Shown: positions 1 to 8,106 of the stretch, piece by piece
Layout of the letters: each line of letters begins with the position of its first letter
Position numbering within the stretch: the first letter of the stretch is position 1
Assembly: GCA_017394705.1 (NCBI GenBank)
Contig: JAFPXH010000006.1
Span: forward strand, 186,001-250,000
Length of the DNA stretch: 64,000 bases
Direction: 5' to 3'
From: Paludibacteraceae bacterium
GTDB taxonomy: Bacteria > Bacteroidota > Bacteroidia > Bacteroidales > Paludibacteraceae
Notes under the pieces: model-generated
What the model saw: only the letters and a program-made list of their open reading frames with translations
Databases searched by the model: none
Told to the model about the DNA's origin: nothing
Translations under genes and position numbers: made by a program

Positions 1-901
1 CCAGATACAACTCGTGACTGCCGTAACTCTCCAAAAGCAACTTATTGGTGGGCAACTCACAACTATATCCTAACTGCAAACCGGATATAATATCTATTCC
101 AAGCAATATATTCACACTTCCGGCAATGCGATATCCAAGTCCCCAACGGTAACGGTCTTTGTAATCGCACATCAGCGTCAGGTTCACATCCCAGCTCACA
201 AAATCCGTCATCACCATCGCGCTGGGCGTCAACATCCACTCTTTGTAGTTCTTCAGCCTGAAATGATAACCTCCGGTCACATACATTGTCCCGACAAGCG
301 TCATTTCTTTCCGAACTCCCTCAGCGCCATCGCTCAAATCAATGGTCGGTCGCGTCAAATGACTGTAACTTGCGCCAACCCACCATATCGGCGTTGAGTA
401 GTACAACCCTACTCCCATATCAAATTTCATCTCCGATTTGCTGCCCGTCGGCAATGCTTCGTCGTTGCTCTCATGGTAATCATCGCCCATCTTATTCAGA
501 TTGATTGAATCACCTTTGAAACCCACATTCACAAAGCCCAAATCGATTCCAACGCTCAAATAGCCGTTCCCTAATTTCTGGCGGTAAGCATATTGCGCAT
601 ACAATGCCTGATTGGTAAACAAACCATAGCGGTCGTTCAAAAAACGCACTCCCGCACCATGCTTCGTCTTACCTATCACAAACGGCGACCCGAAGGAAAA
701 CCATGTGCTCATCGGAGCATTTGCGATATCCACGAACTGCATGCGGTGCATACCAGCCACTTTCATCAAATCACCTTCGCCGACCGCCGCCGGATTATAG
801 GCCGTGGGCATGTACATATATTGCCCCATTTGCGGATCGAACTGCGCGCTCGCAGTAAGGAAGGCTAATAGTCCTATCAGAAGATTAATACTCCTCTTCA
901 T
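1..901 (-). CDS. porP: PorP/SprF family type IX secretion membrane protein (3' end outside window)
   Basis: The reading frame starts at 901 and stays open to the window edge, giving the first 300 residues. A signal peptide (MKRSINLLIGLLAFLTASAQ) is followed by the family-typical FDPQMGQYMYMPTAYNPAAVG segment near the mature N-terminus, then alternating beta strands rich in Tyr and Trp, as in outer-membrane barrels of this family. PorP/SprF proteins are outer-membrane parts of, or partners to, the type IX secretion system. The start lies inside the end of the DUF2795 gene (17-bp overlap), so the two are probably translated together from the promoter at 1169-1200. In related genomes porP precedes the porK-N genes, which would lie to the left of this window (inference). 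Confidence 0.85.
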   Translation of the reverse strand, partial: MKRSINLLIGLLAFLTASAQFDPQMGQYMYMPTAYNPAAVGEGDLMKVAGMHRMQFVDIANAPMSTWFSFGSPFVIGKTKHGAGVRFLNDRYGLFTNQALYAQYAYRQKLGNGYLSVGIDLGFVNVGFKGDSINLNKMGDDYHESNDEALPTGSKSEMKFDMGVGLYYSTPIWWVGASYSHLTRPTIDLSDGAEGVRKEMTLVGTMYVTGGYHFRLKNYKEWMLTPSAMVMTDFVSWDVNLTLMCDYKDRYRWGLGYRIAGSVNILLGIDIISGLQLGYSCELPTNKLLLESYGSHELYL

Positions 902-1112
902 TGAAGAAGAAATCCTCATCCTGTGTAGGATAGTCAGGCCAGATATCCAAGATGCTCTCATACTGCTCTTCATCCTCATCTTCCAACTCGTGTAGATTCT
1001 CTATTACTTCAGCAGGAGCACCTATGCGATTGGCATAATCTAGCAACTCGTCTTTCGTTGCAGGCCATGGAGCATCCTCCAATTTCGATGCCAATTCAAG
1101 TGTCCAATACAT
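885..1112 (-). CDS. DUF2795 family small acidic protein
   Basis: A 75-residue protein that begins MYWTLELASKLEDAPWPATK and ends in a very acidic tail (EDEDEEQYES ... DEDFFFNEEEY). This matches the small DUF2795 proteins conserved in Bacteroidales; the helical KDELLDYANRIGAPAEVIENL segment is the domain core. Its function is not known. It is the first gene behind the promoter at 1169-1200 and its last 17 bases overlap the start of the PorP gene, which suggests translational coupling with a secretion component. Confidence 0.85.
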   Translation of the reverse strand: MYWTLELASKLEDAPWPATKDELLDYANRIGAPAEVIENLHELEDEDEEQYESILDIWPDYPTQDEDFFFNEEEY

Positions 1113-1168
1113 AGTTTAACTCAATGACAAATAGGCCCAATGCGGGCATAGTTTTTCAAAATATCGTG

Positions 1169-1200
1169 CAAAAGTAGTAAAAACTTTCGATACGTGCAAA
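1169..1200 (-). promoter_or_regulatory. Bacteroidetes-type promoter for DUF2795-porP
   Basis: On the minus strand TTTG (1197-1200), 20 bases, then TACTTTTG (1169-1176). This matches the -33/-7 pattern of the Bacteroidetes primary sigma factor. The DUF2795 start is 57 bases downstream. Confidence 0.75.
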
Positions 1201-1273
1201 TATTTTCTACAATATTTTACAATTTTCGGCATTTTTTACACAAACGCGCCTATTTTTACACAAAAACCGGTCT

Positions 1274-1807
1274 TTACTTTTGCCAAGTTTCCTCCTCCTC
1301 GTCATTCAAAAAAGCGATATATCTCGCCAAGACGAACAGGTAATCGCTAAGCCGGTTGATGAATTGCAATTCTGCCTCATTGCACTCCCCCAATTCAATC
1401 ATCCGACGCTCGGCACGACGGCACACCGTGCGACATATATGGCATCTGCAAACGCGCTTTCCACCGGCAGGCAAAATGAACGCATGCTGTTTGGGAACAA
1501 TGGCTTGAAGCGCATCTATCCATGCCTCCAACTGCTTCACATCCGCTTCGCACACCCACTCGCCAGGCGCCAGACTTAATGCTGCTCCCAGATTGAATAA
1601 TTTATTCTGTATCCAACTCAGTTGAGTATCCAACTCTCCACCGCCCATAGACGGTGCGGGAGTCGGTTTGGAGCGCAGCAAGCCAAGCCAGCTATTCAAC
1701 TCATCTACAGCGCCATACGCCTCTATCCGCGCATTCGCTTTGGACACTCGTTGGCCGTTGGCTAACGAGGTTTCGCCCTTGTCTCCTGTTTTTGTGTATA
1801 TTGCCAT
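1274..1807 (-). CDS. PduO-type cob(I)alamin adenosyltransferase
   Basis: A 177-residue protein of the usual family length. It transfers the adenosyl group of ATP to cob(I)alamin, giving coenzyme B12 in the cytoplasm. Visible motifs are the N-terminal ATP-binding TKTGDKGETSL, RIEAYGAVDELNSWLG, FILPAGG, and the C-terminal helix CRTVCRRAERRMIEL with the conserved Arg residues. The start MAIYTKTGDKG is canonical. It lies 53 bp downstream of the methyltransferase on the same strand, separated by a repeat-like spacer, so the two are probably cotranscribed. Coenzyme B12 use fits methylmalonyl-CoA mutase-dependent propionate formation, common in Bacteroidales, but no such gene is in this window. Confidence 0.92.
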   Translation of the reverse strand: MAIYTKTGDKGETSLANGQRVSKANARIEAYGAVDELNSWLGLLRSKPTPAPSMGGGELDTQLSWIQNKLFNLGAALSLAPGEWVCEADVKQLEAWIDALQAIVPKQHAFILPAGGKRVCRCHICRTVCRRAERRMIELGECNEAELQFINRLSDYLFVLARYIAFLNDEEEETWQK

Positions 1808-1860
1808 ATCTCAAAACTTTTAACTTTTAACTTTAAACTCTTAACTTTATACTTTCAACT
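1808..1860. repeat. spacer made of imperfect 8-9 bp CTTTTAACT-like tandem repeats
   Basis: The whole gap between two codirectional genes is built from variants of one 8-9 base unit (CTTTTAACT, CTTTAAACT, CTTTATACT, CTTTCAACT). The pattern runs on to the stop codon of the methyltransferase. No hairpin or promoter is evident. Confidence 0.6.
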
Positions 1861-2664
1861 CTAAACTCTAATCCTGTAATGTTGCTTCAGATAATGCGTG
1901 TCCACAAAAAGCAATCCTATGTGATATAAATCCATACTCGTTGTCACGCGTGAATCGTTTTTTAATGCCGTCCATGCGCGTTCCATCTCCTCCGAATAAT
2001 AGATATCATCAATCACCAGCACGCCCTTTTCGTGCATTCGCGGCAACAGGTAGTCCGCATACCGCATCGTTGCCTCGTATGTATGATTAGCATCCACATA
2101 CGCCAAATCCAGTTTCTCGCGCGCGTATAAATATAAGGTGTCATCAATATTGCCGACCTTGCTTTCTATATTTTTCAATCGCAATGCCTGCCAAACACCT
2201 CTCGCCACCTGCAAAACGGCCTCGCTTCCTTCAAGCGTTACTACATGGTTGTGCGAATCAGCCGAAGACAAATAAGCCGTGGTGATACCTAACGACGTGC
2301 CCAGTTCCAAGATTTCCAGCGGCCGTTTCTCTTCCTGTCCCATGAAATTCACCAGACGGAAAAGGAGTTGTCCCATCTTGGCGCTCTCCAGATGACCAGC
2401 CGCTATTTCGTTAATTTTTCGTCTTACACGCTTGCCTTCTTTGCTACCCCGAGAACCGTAATCCACGACATCCAACTCATCCGGACACGCCAACAGATAT
2501 TCGCGCCGACGCTCTATGTCGCCGAAACAGTAATACGCGTTCTTATCCCGCAGTACAAAACGCACAAGCCGGAATAGGTAAGGCGAATGAATTCCCTCAC
2601 CGGAGGTATTCCAAGCCGTCAGTACATGGCGGACATACGACCATATTCGATGTAGAAGCACCAT
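1861..2664 (-). CDS. class I SAM-dependent O-methyltransferase-like protein
   Basis: A 267-residue Rossmann-fold methyltransferase. SAM motif I is ILELGTSLGITTAYLS (about residues 118-133), followed by VVTLEGSEAV (acidic end of strand 2) and LDLAYVDANHTYEATMRYADYLLP, then GVLVIDDIYYSEEMERAW, as in catechol-type O-methyltransferases. The substrate cannot be told. I place the start at 2664: a minus-strand promoter (TTTG-N20-TACTTTTG) ends eight bases upstream of this ATG, so the in-frame ATG at 2703 would lie inside the promoter. The mRNA leader is then almost absent. Transcription diverges from the SpmAB gene, and the adenosyltransferase gene follows. Confidence 0.8.
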   Translation of the reverse strand: MVLLHRIWSYVRHVLTAWNTSGEGIHSPYLFRLVRFVLRDKNAYYCFGDIERRREYLLACPDELDVVDYGSRGSKEGKRVRRKINEIAAGHLESAKMGQLLFRLVNFMGQEEKRPLEILELGTSLGITTAYLSSADSHNHVVTLEGSEAVLQVARGVWQALRLKNIESKVGNIDDTLYLYAREKLDLAYVDANHTYEATMRYADYLLPRMHEKGVLVIDDIYYSEEMERAWTALKNDSRVTTSMDLYHIGLLFVDTHYLKQHYRIRV

Positions 2665-2672
2665 TTCGGGTA

Positions 2673-2704
2673 CAAAAGTACGGAAAAATTTGCACATGTG
2701 CAAA
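2673..2704 (-). promoter_or_regulatory. promoter of the methyltransferase-adenosyltransferase pair
   Basis: Minus-strand TTTG (2701-2704), 20 bases, TACTTTTG (2673-2680), with the ATG only eight bases further. It shares a 16-bp perfect palindrome (TTTGCACATGTGCAAA, 2689-2704) with the divergent promoter. Confidence 0.75.
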
Positions 2705-2720
2705 AAAAAATGTAATTTTG
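2689..2720 (+). promoter_or_regulatory. divergent promoter of the SpmAB gene, near-leaderless
   Basis: TTTG (2689-2692), 20 bases, TAATTTTG (2713-2720), and the ATG starts at 2725. The -33 boxes of this promoter and the opposing one are the two ends of one perfect palindrome. Confidence 0.75.
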
Positions 2721-2724
2721 CAGC

Positions 2725-3957
2725 ATGATTTTGAATTATATTTGGATTTCGCTCATTTTGTTAGCGGTAATAATGGGCCTTGTGCAAGCCATTGCTTTCG
2801 GGAATACGGATATTTTCTCGCAGATTCTCAATTCCACTTTCGATAGTGCCAAAACGGGTTTTGAACTCTCTTTGGGGTTAACCGGAGTGCTGGCATTGTG
2901 GATGGGCATCATGAAAATCGGAGAGAAAGCCGGTGCCGTTAATACGCTCGGCAAGGCCATCAATCCTTTCTTCAGTCGTATTTTCCCGGATATTCCGAAA
3001 GGCCATCCTGTTTACGGCTCTATGCTGATGAATTTCGCGGCCAACATGCTTGGACTGGATAACGCCGCCACGCCGATGGGCCTCAAAGCGATGGGTGAGT
3101 TGCAGGAATTGAATACCGACAAATCCAAGGCTTCCAATGCCATGATTATGTTCGTTGTGCTGGGGGCAAGCGGTTTGACGCTCATCCCTACTACGATTAT
3201 GGCTTATCGCGCGCAGCTCGGTGCTGCCAATCCAGCGGATGTCTTTCTTCCTATACTCATTGCCACATATGTAGCAACGCTCGTAGGACTGATTTGCGTT
3301 TGTATTGCACAGAAAATCACACTTAAGGATCCCGTTGTCATCGGTACGCTTGTCGGACTGACAGCGCTGGTTGGACTGCTTGTTTGGGGCGCTACTATGC
3401 TTCAACCGGGCACTCTCTCTGTAGTCTCTGCGGCCATAGCAGCCATTCTCCTACTTGGTGTCATCTGCTGGTTTATCATCCAAGCGATGGCGAAGAAAAT
3501 CAATGTCTATGAAGCGTTCATAGATGGCGCAAAAGGTGGTTTTCAAACAGCTATCGGTATTATTCCTTATCTTATTGCCATTCTGGTGGCGGTGGGGATG
3601 TTCCGCGCTTCCGGAGCCATGGGATTGCTGGAACAAGGTATCGCCTGGTGTTTCGCGGCCTGTGGAATCAATCCTGACTTGGCAGGGGCTGTGCCTACGG
3701 CACTTATGAAACCGCTTAGCGGTAGTGGAGCACGCGGACTGATGCTCGAAGCCATGACGACGCATGGGGCTGACAGCCTCGTAGGACGTCTCTGCTGTAT
3801 ATTACAAGGTACCACAGACACCACGTTCTATGTCCTCGCCGTTTATTTTGGTTCTGTGAATATCAAAGATACACGCCATGCCGTTGCTTGCTGCCTCCTC
3901 GCGGACTTGGCAGGGGCCATCGCAGCTTTTGCCATCGCGCCAATCTTCTTTGGTTAA
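2725..3957 (+). CDS. fused SpmA/SpmB (spore maturation-like) nucleoside-recognition-domain membrane protein
   Basis: A 410-residue polytopic membrane protein with two 'Gate' (nucleoside recognition) halves. The first half holds NMLGLDNAATPMGLKAM (about 107-123), the SpmA signature. The second holds GAKGGFQTAIGIIPYLIAILVAVGMFR and the SpmB-type SGSGARGLMLEAMTTHGADS and GTTDTTFYVLAVYFG. Bacillus encodes the two as separate genes; in non-sporulating Bacteroidales one fused protein is common and its substrate is unknown. Some eight or nine hydrophobic segments are visible. It has its own near-leaderless promoter and is followed by a 217-bp gap holding a complex repeat. Confidence 0.85.
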   Translation: MILNYIWISLILLAVIMGLVQAIAFGNTDIFSQILNSTFDSAKTGFELSLGLTGVLALWMGIMKIGEKAGAVNTLGKAINPFFSRIFPDIPKGHPVYGSMLMNFAANMLGLDNAATPMGLKAMGELQELNTDKSKASNAMIMFVVLGASGLTLIPTTIMAYRAQLGAANPADVFLPILIATYVATLVGLICVCIAQKITLKDPVVIGTLVGLTALVGLLVWGATMLQPGTLSVVSAAIAAILLLGVICWFIIQAMAKKINVYEAFIDGAKGGFQTAIGIIPYLIAILVAVGMFRASGAMGLLEQGIAWCFAACGINPDLAGAVPTALMKPLSGSGARGLMLEAMTTHGADSLVGRLCCILQGTTDTTFYVLAVYFGSVNIKDTRHAVACCLLADLAGAIAAFAIAPIFFG

Positions 3958-3980
3958 CAAACGCCAAAATGCAACAAATG

Positions 3981-4108
3981 TATATATATACTACGTATAT
4001 ATATAGTAAAAGCACTTAGTGAACAAAAAGGGGTCGTTATCTTATGGTAATCTTATGGTAATCTTATGGGTATCCTATGGTAAGGGTAGGGAAAGGCCCG
4101 GTAAATGG
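3981..4108 (+). repeat. compound intergenic element, copy A: 11-bp-arm palindrome plus four 11-bp direct repeats
   Basis: A perfect inverted repeat (arms 3981-3991 and 3995-4005, loop TAC) is followed after about 33 bases by four contiguous 11-base units at 4039-4082 (ATCTTATGGTA, twice exact, then two variants). A G-rich stretch ending GGTAAATGG comes next. A diverged copy in the opposite orientation lies at 39580-39715. It sits between two codirectional genes. Confidence 0.75.
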
Positions 4109-4174
4109 CTACAGAATGACATAGGTTTATATAGAGGTTTATATAGCATAGATTGATATAGAGATTCATATAGA

Positions 4175-4600
4175 ATGATACGATTTACAACGGATAGTAT
4201 AGAGATGCCGGCACTCGATGAGCGTCAAATCGGGCGATGGATACGTGCTGTGGCAGCAGACTACGGTTTTAGCGTGGGAAATATCAATTATATTTTCTGC
4301 TCGGACGAGCGTGAATTAGAGGTTAATCGTCAATTCCTGGGGCACGATTATTATACCGACATTATTACGTTTGACTACTCCACTCCTTCCACGCTCAACG
4401 GAGATATCTTCATCTCGTTGGACACCGTGCGTTCCAATGCAGAGATGGTGGGTGTAAGTTTTGAGGAGGAGTTGCGACGTATTTTGATACACGGGGTGCT
4501 TCATCTCACCGGCCAAGGGGATAAGACGCCCGAGACGAAAGCAGAGATGACAGAGAAAGAGGAGCGGGCACTTTGTAGGTTTAGGGAGTTAGAGAGTTAG
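4175..4600 (+). CDS. ybeY: endoribonuclease YbeY, rRNA maturation factor
   Basis: A 141-residue protein of the UPF0054 metal-dependent RNase family that acts in 16S rRNA 3' end maturation and ribosome quality control. FLGHDYYTDIITFDY (about 54-68) and GDIFISLDTV are typical, and the metal site HGVLHLTGQGDK is at 106-117. The third His of the classical H-x3-H-x5-H motif is Asp here; as far as I know Bacteroidetes members commonly differ at this spot. The stop codon (4598-4600) lies inside an 8-bp tandem repeat, so the last residues (FRELES) are repeat-encoded. Confidence 0.92.
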   Translation: MIRFTTDSIEMPALDERQIGRWIRAVAADYGFSVGNINYIFCSDERELEVNRQFLGHDYYTDIITFDYSTPSTLNGDIFISLDTVRSNAEMVGVSFEEELRRILIHGVLHLTGQGDKTPETKAEMTEKEERALCRFRELES

Positions 4601-4636
4601 GGAGTTAGAGAGTTAGAGAGTTAGGGAGTTAGGGGA
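4581..4636. repeat. 8-bp tandem repeat TTAGRGAG, six units plus one degenerate
   Basis: Units begin at 4581, 4589, 4597, 4605, 4613 and 4621, and a seventh at 4629 is degenerate. The ybeY stop codon is in the third unit. Eight is not a multiple of three, so a change in unit number upstream of the stop would alter the C-terminus. Confidence 0.85.
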
Positions 4637-4671
4637 ATAATTGACGGAAAATGTGTGTTCTGCAGCATTTA

Positions 4672-4703
4672 TTTGGTGCGGAACATTTTTTTTACTACCT
4701 TTG
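4672..4703 (+). promoter_or_regulatory. promoter of the pectate lyase gene
   Basis: TTTG (4672-4675), 20 bases, TACCTTTG (4696-4703). It lies inside a possible 34-codon upstream extension of the lyase frame, which argues that translation starts at 4753, after a leader of about 45 bases. Confidence 0.75.
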
Positions 4704-4752
4704 CGCGGTTTTTGTTGTACAAAACTCACGAATTGCATCGAACACAACGGAT

Positions 4753-7700
4753 ATGAAAAACTTGTCCTCCCTTATCCTCGCAGCGTTGTTTTGCTGCGCA
4801 ACAACTCTTTCAGCCGCCAATTACTGTGCATCCGCGGCATGGGGAAACGCCAATAACGTCAAGACCGTTACCGGTGGCGGTAGTGCCACTCCGGTCTTAG
4901 TCTCCAGCGTAAGCGAACTGAAATCCGCCATCGGCAGTAAGGCGAAAAATAAAGTGGTCATCATCACTAAGAGTTTGACCTTCACTTCAATGCTGACGGC
5001 GCAGGATGGCGCGAATGTCACCATTTTGGGACTTCCTGGCGTGACGCTGACGAGTCTGCAACAGGACGCTTCTTCTTCGGGTATATTGTACGTCAAGCGT
5101 TTCGATAATCTGATTATCCGCAACTTGACTTTTATTGGTCCGGGCGCTTATGACTGCGACGGAAACGACTTGCTATGCTTTGAGAAAGTGACCAATGCAT
5201 GGGTGGACCACTGTGATTTTCAAGACGGCTGTGACGGTAATTTCGATAACAAGAGTACTACGGACAACGTGACCGTCAGTTGGTGTCGTTTCAGATACCT
5301 TAAAGAACCTAGAGCAGGCGGTTCGGGTGGTGCTGCTGACCACCGTTTCACCAACCTGTTGGGTTCCTCATCCTCCGACAAGCCTTCAGATGGCACGTAT
5401 AACTTCACTTGGGCCTATTGCTGGTGGGACGAAGGTTGCAAGGAGCGCATGGTGCGTTGCCGTAACTGCGAGTTGCATTTCCTCAACTGCTACTGGAACT
5501 CTTCCGTAGCCAACTACTACGTAGGCCCGGAGAACGCAAAATGTTATTTCGAGGGCTGTACTTTCGAAGGCAAAGCGAATAGTGCCAAGAATATCTTCAA
5601 GTCCTACGGCGGTACGAACGCCTGTAAGTTTGTTAACTGCGCGGGTAATCTGCCGTCCAACAGCGGCTCTGTAAGTGCTCCGACGTATAGTTACGACAAG
5701 CTAAGCGCTGCGGATGCCAAGGCGATGGTAATCAATTCTTCATGCGGCGCGGGCGCCACGCTGACGATTAACACCAAAGGCGAGATCGGTTCGTCCTGCG
5801 ACGGCGGCGATACTCCAGAACCGGACCCCGACCCACAACCAGACCCCGATCCCGATCCAGACCCTGTGACGAGCGACCTGACATGGAATTTCTCGACGAG
5901 TGAGTTTACGGCATTGACCGGTGACATTACTTCGACAACGTCCGTCAACAACCTGACTATTACGGCAAGCAGCGATAAAAAAGTGACGATTGCAACTGGT
6001 GCCAAGACGATTGAAGGTATTAATTTCACCCATGTACTCAAAACAGGAGGAACGGGTTCTGCTGCAGCTCGCAGTCTGAGCTTTGCGGTAACGGGTCCGT
6101 GTACGATAGAGGTCTATCTGGTAAGCGCCAACACGAGTTCCGAGCGCATACTCAATATCTACAGCGGTTCCTATAGCGGCGATCCTCTGACGACCATGAC
6201 TGCCGCTACGACAGCAGCTAAGCAGACTTATGCTTACACTGGCGGCGCAACGACCATCTATATGGGAAGCGCAAACAGCGGTATCAATTTCTATGCTATC
6301 AATCTCATCTATTCCGGCGGTGAGGAGCCACCAACTCCTCCGACGCCGACTTACACCCTCTCTTATGACGAGAACGGCGGATCGGGTGAGATGGAGAGTC
6401 AGAGCGCGGAACAAGGACAATCCGTGACTGTTAAAGCCAATACTTTCACGGCGCCGATGGGTTACACCTTCCAAGAATGGAACGATAACTACAAAGGTTC
6501 CGGCACAAAATATACAGCAGGGCAGAATGTAACACTCATGTCCGACCTGACGCTCTTTGCCGTTTGGAGTCCGCTTACCTACACGGTGACGCTTGATGCT
6601 ACCGGAGGCAACGGTGGAACAGAAAGTATTACCGCCACCTTTGACGACGCGATGCCGAATATCACCATTCCTATTCGCGACGGATACACTTTCACGGGTT
6701 ATTTTACGGAGCAGAATGGAGCCGGCACACAGTATTACGATGCGAACGGCAGTAGTACCAACAGTTGGATTATCCCGCAGAACAGTACCTTATACGCCGC
6801 TTGGAAAGAGCAATCCGTGACACCCGTCGAAGATGGAGATTTGCACTTCTGGTTCTTCAACGCAACGGACGCTGCTACCAACGGTCTGACTAATGATGCG
6901 GACTTCTTCTCCGGAATGATTAGTAGCGGCAGCCAGATGGCCGGAAGCATCACTATTGACGGGAAAAGTTATACCATCACGCGACGCACAGGTGACAATG
7001 CCAAATTCGGTAACTTTACCATTCCGGAAAGCAAGAAAGGTATCTTCTATGCGTTGGCCGTCTCCTCCGGCGGAGGGGATCGTCAGATCAACCTCATCAA
7101 CGGAAGTATCAAATATGAGTTAAGTGTACCGGGAGGTACCGATTCGTACAAACGCCTGGAGAGCGAGGTGCTGCCAGCCGGCACATACAGCATAGAGCGC
7201 GAAGGAAGCAGTAATGTCCGTCTGGGTATTGTAGTCGTCAAGACCATTGATGACGGTGGAGAGGAGCCACCTACTCCTCCGACGCCGGCCATCTATACCG
7301 TCACATGGGATGAGAATGGCGGCACGTGTAGTACCATAACCACAACCGTGGAGGAAAATACTGCCGTAGGCACCCTTCCGGAAGCGGAGAAAGAGAATTG
7401 TACCTTCGACGGTTGGTTCACGGAACTCGAAGGAGGTGAACAAATTTCTGCGGAGACAATCATCACGAAGGACACCACTTTCTATGCTCATTATACAGAG
7501 AATCCCGAACCTCCCACTCCGCCGACACCCAGCGGCAGTTCTACATGGTGGAATATCTCCGACGATGACTTCAAAGGCTTAGGCATCATAAGCAGCGACA
7601 CGGTCGTGCGTGACTTACATATAGTAGCTGTACCGGACACCACTATTGAGATTGACGGAAACGAGAAAACGATGGACGGGTATTCATTTACTCATCGTCT

Positions 7701-8106
7701 CAAACTTGGCGGTACAGGCAAGGCGCGTTGTCGTCATCTATGGTTCAACGTGACCGGAAATTGTTCTGTGGACATCTATTTGATGAGCAGCAAGAAGAAT
7801 AACACCCGTTATCTCAATGTAGCGACCGGTACGTTCGGCAACGTTGTTACTGAGTTGTCTGCCGGAGATGGCAATGCAATCACGAAGGGCACTTATTCCT
7901 ACACCGGAGAAGCCACAAGGATTTATCTCTATTCGAAGGAGAGCGGTATCAATATCTATGGTATCAAACTGACCTATCCATCCACTCCAACGGATATAGA
8001 GAACGTGCAAAACGAAAGCGTAGCACACAAGGTGCTACGCAATGGTCAGGTGCTTATCCTTCGGGAAGGAAAGACCTATACTATTTTAGGCGCGCGCGTC
8101 TATTAA
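4753..8106 (+). CDS. secreted PL1-type pectate lyase with InlB-like repeats and C-terminal tail signal
   Basis: A 1,117-residue extracellular protein. The signal peptide is MKNLSSLILAALFCCATTLSA. The lyase domain (about 25-330) has the parallel beta-helix signature AWVDHCDFQDGCDGNFD ... VTVSWCRF and the Arg-containing ERMVRCRNCELHFLNCYW; family PL1 cleaves polygalacturonate by beta-elimination. An Asp/Pro linker follows, then beta-sandwich modules (DLTWNFSTSEF ... and STWWNISDDDF ... are two copies of one module) and three Listeria-Bacteroides (InlB-like) repeats, each ending LFAVW, LYAAW or FYAHY. The last 40 residues (DIENV ... KVLRNGQVLILREGKTY) match the tails of four other secreted proteins here. 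The in-frame ATG at 4651 is rejected because the promoter lies after it. Its stop overlaps the convergent gene by four bases (TTAA). Confidence 0.88.
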   Translation: MKNLSSLILAALFCCATTLSAANYCASAAWGNANNVKTVTGGGSATPVLVSSVSELKSAIGSKAKNKVVIITKSLTFTSMLTAQDGANVTILGLPGVTLTSLQQDASSSGILYVKRFDNLIIRNLTFIGPGAYDCDGNDLLCFEKVTNAWVDHCDFQDGCDGNFDNKSTTDNVTVSWCRFRYLKEPRAGGSGGAADHRFTNLLGSSSSDKPSDGTYNFTWAYCWWDEGCKERMVRCRNCELHFLNCYWNSSVANYYVGPENAKCYFEGCTFEGKANSAKNIFKSYGGTNACKFVNCAGNLPSNSGSVSAPTYSYDKLSAADAKAMVINSSCGAGATLTINTKGEIGSSCDGGDTPEPDPDPQPDPDPDPDPVTSDLTWNFSTSEFTALTGDITSTTSVNNLTITASSDKKVTIATGAKTIEGINFTHVLKTGGTGSAAARSLSFAVTGPCTIEVYLVSANTSSERILNIYSGSYSGDPLTTMTAATTAAKQTYAYTGGATTIYMGSANSGINFYAINLIYSGGEEPPTPPTPTYTLSYDENGGSGEMESQSAEQGQSVTVKANTFTAPMGYTFQEWNDNYKGSGTKYTAGQNVTLMSDLTLFAVWSPLTYTVTLDATGGNGGTESITATFDDAMPNITIPIRDGYTFTGYFTEQNGAGTQYYDANGSSTNSWIIPQNSTLYAAWKEQSVTPVEDGDLHFWFFNATDAATNGLTNDADFFSGMISSGSQMAGSITIDGKSYTITRRTGDNAKFGNFTIPESKKGIFYALAVSSGGGDRQINLINGSIKYELSVPGGTDSYKRLESEVLPAGTYSIEREGSSNVRLGIVVVKTIDDGGEEPPTPPTPAIYTVTWDENGGTCSTITTTVEENTAVGTLPEAEKENCTFDGWFTELEGGEQISAETIITKDTTFYAHYTENPEPPTPPTPSGSSTWWNISDDDFKGLGIISSDTVVRDLHIVAVPDTTIEIDGNEKTMDGYSFTHRLKLGGTGKARCRHLWFNVTGNCSVDIYLMSSKKNNTRYLNVATGTFGNVVTELSAGDGNAITKGTYSYTGEATRIYLYSKESGINIYGIKLTYPSTPTDIENVQNESVAHKVLRNGQVLILREGKTYTILGARVY

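Noticed and set aside
4651-4752. Upstream start of the pectate lyase at 4651
   Set aside because: The promoter -7 box (4696-4703) lies within it, and the signal peptide begins at 4753.
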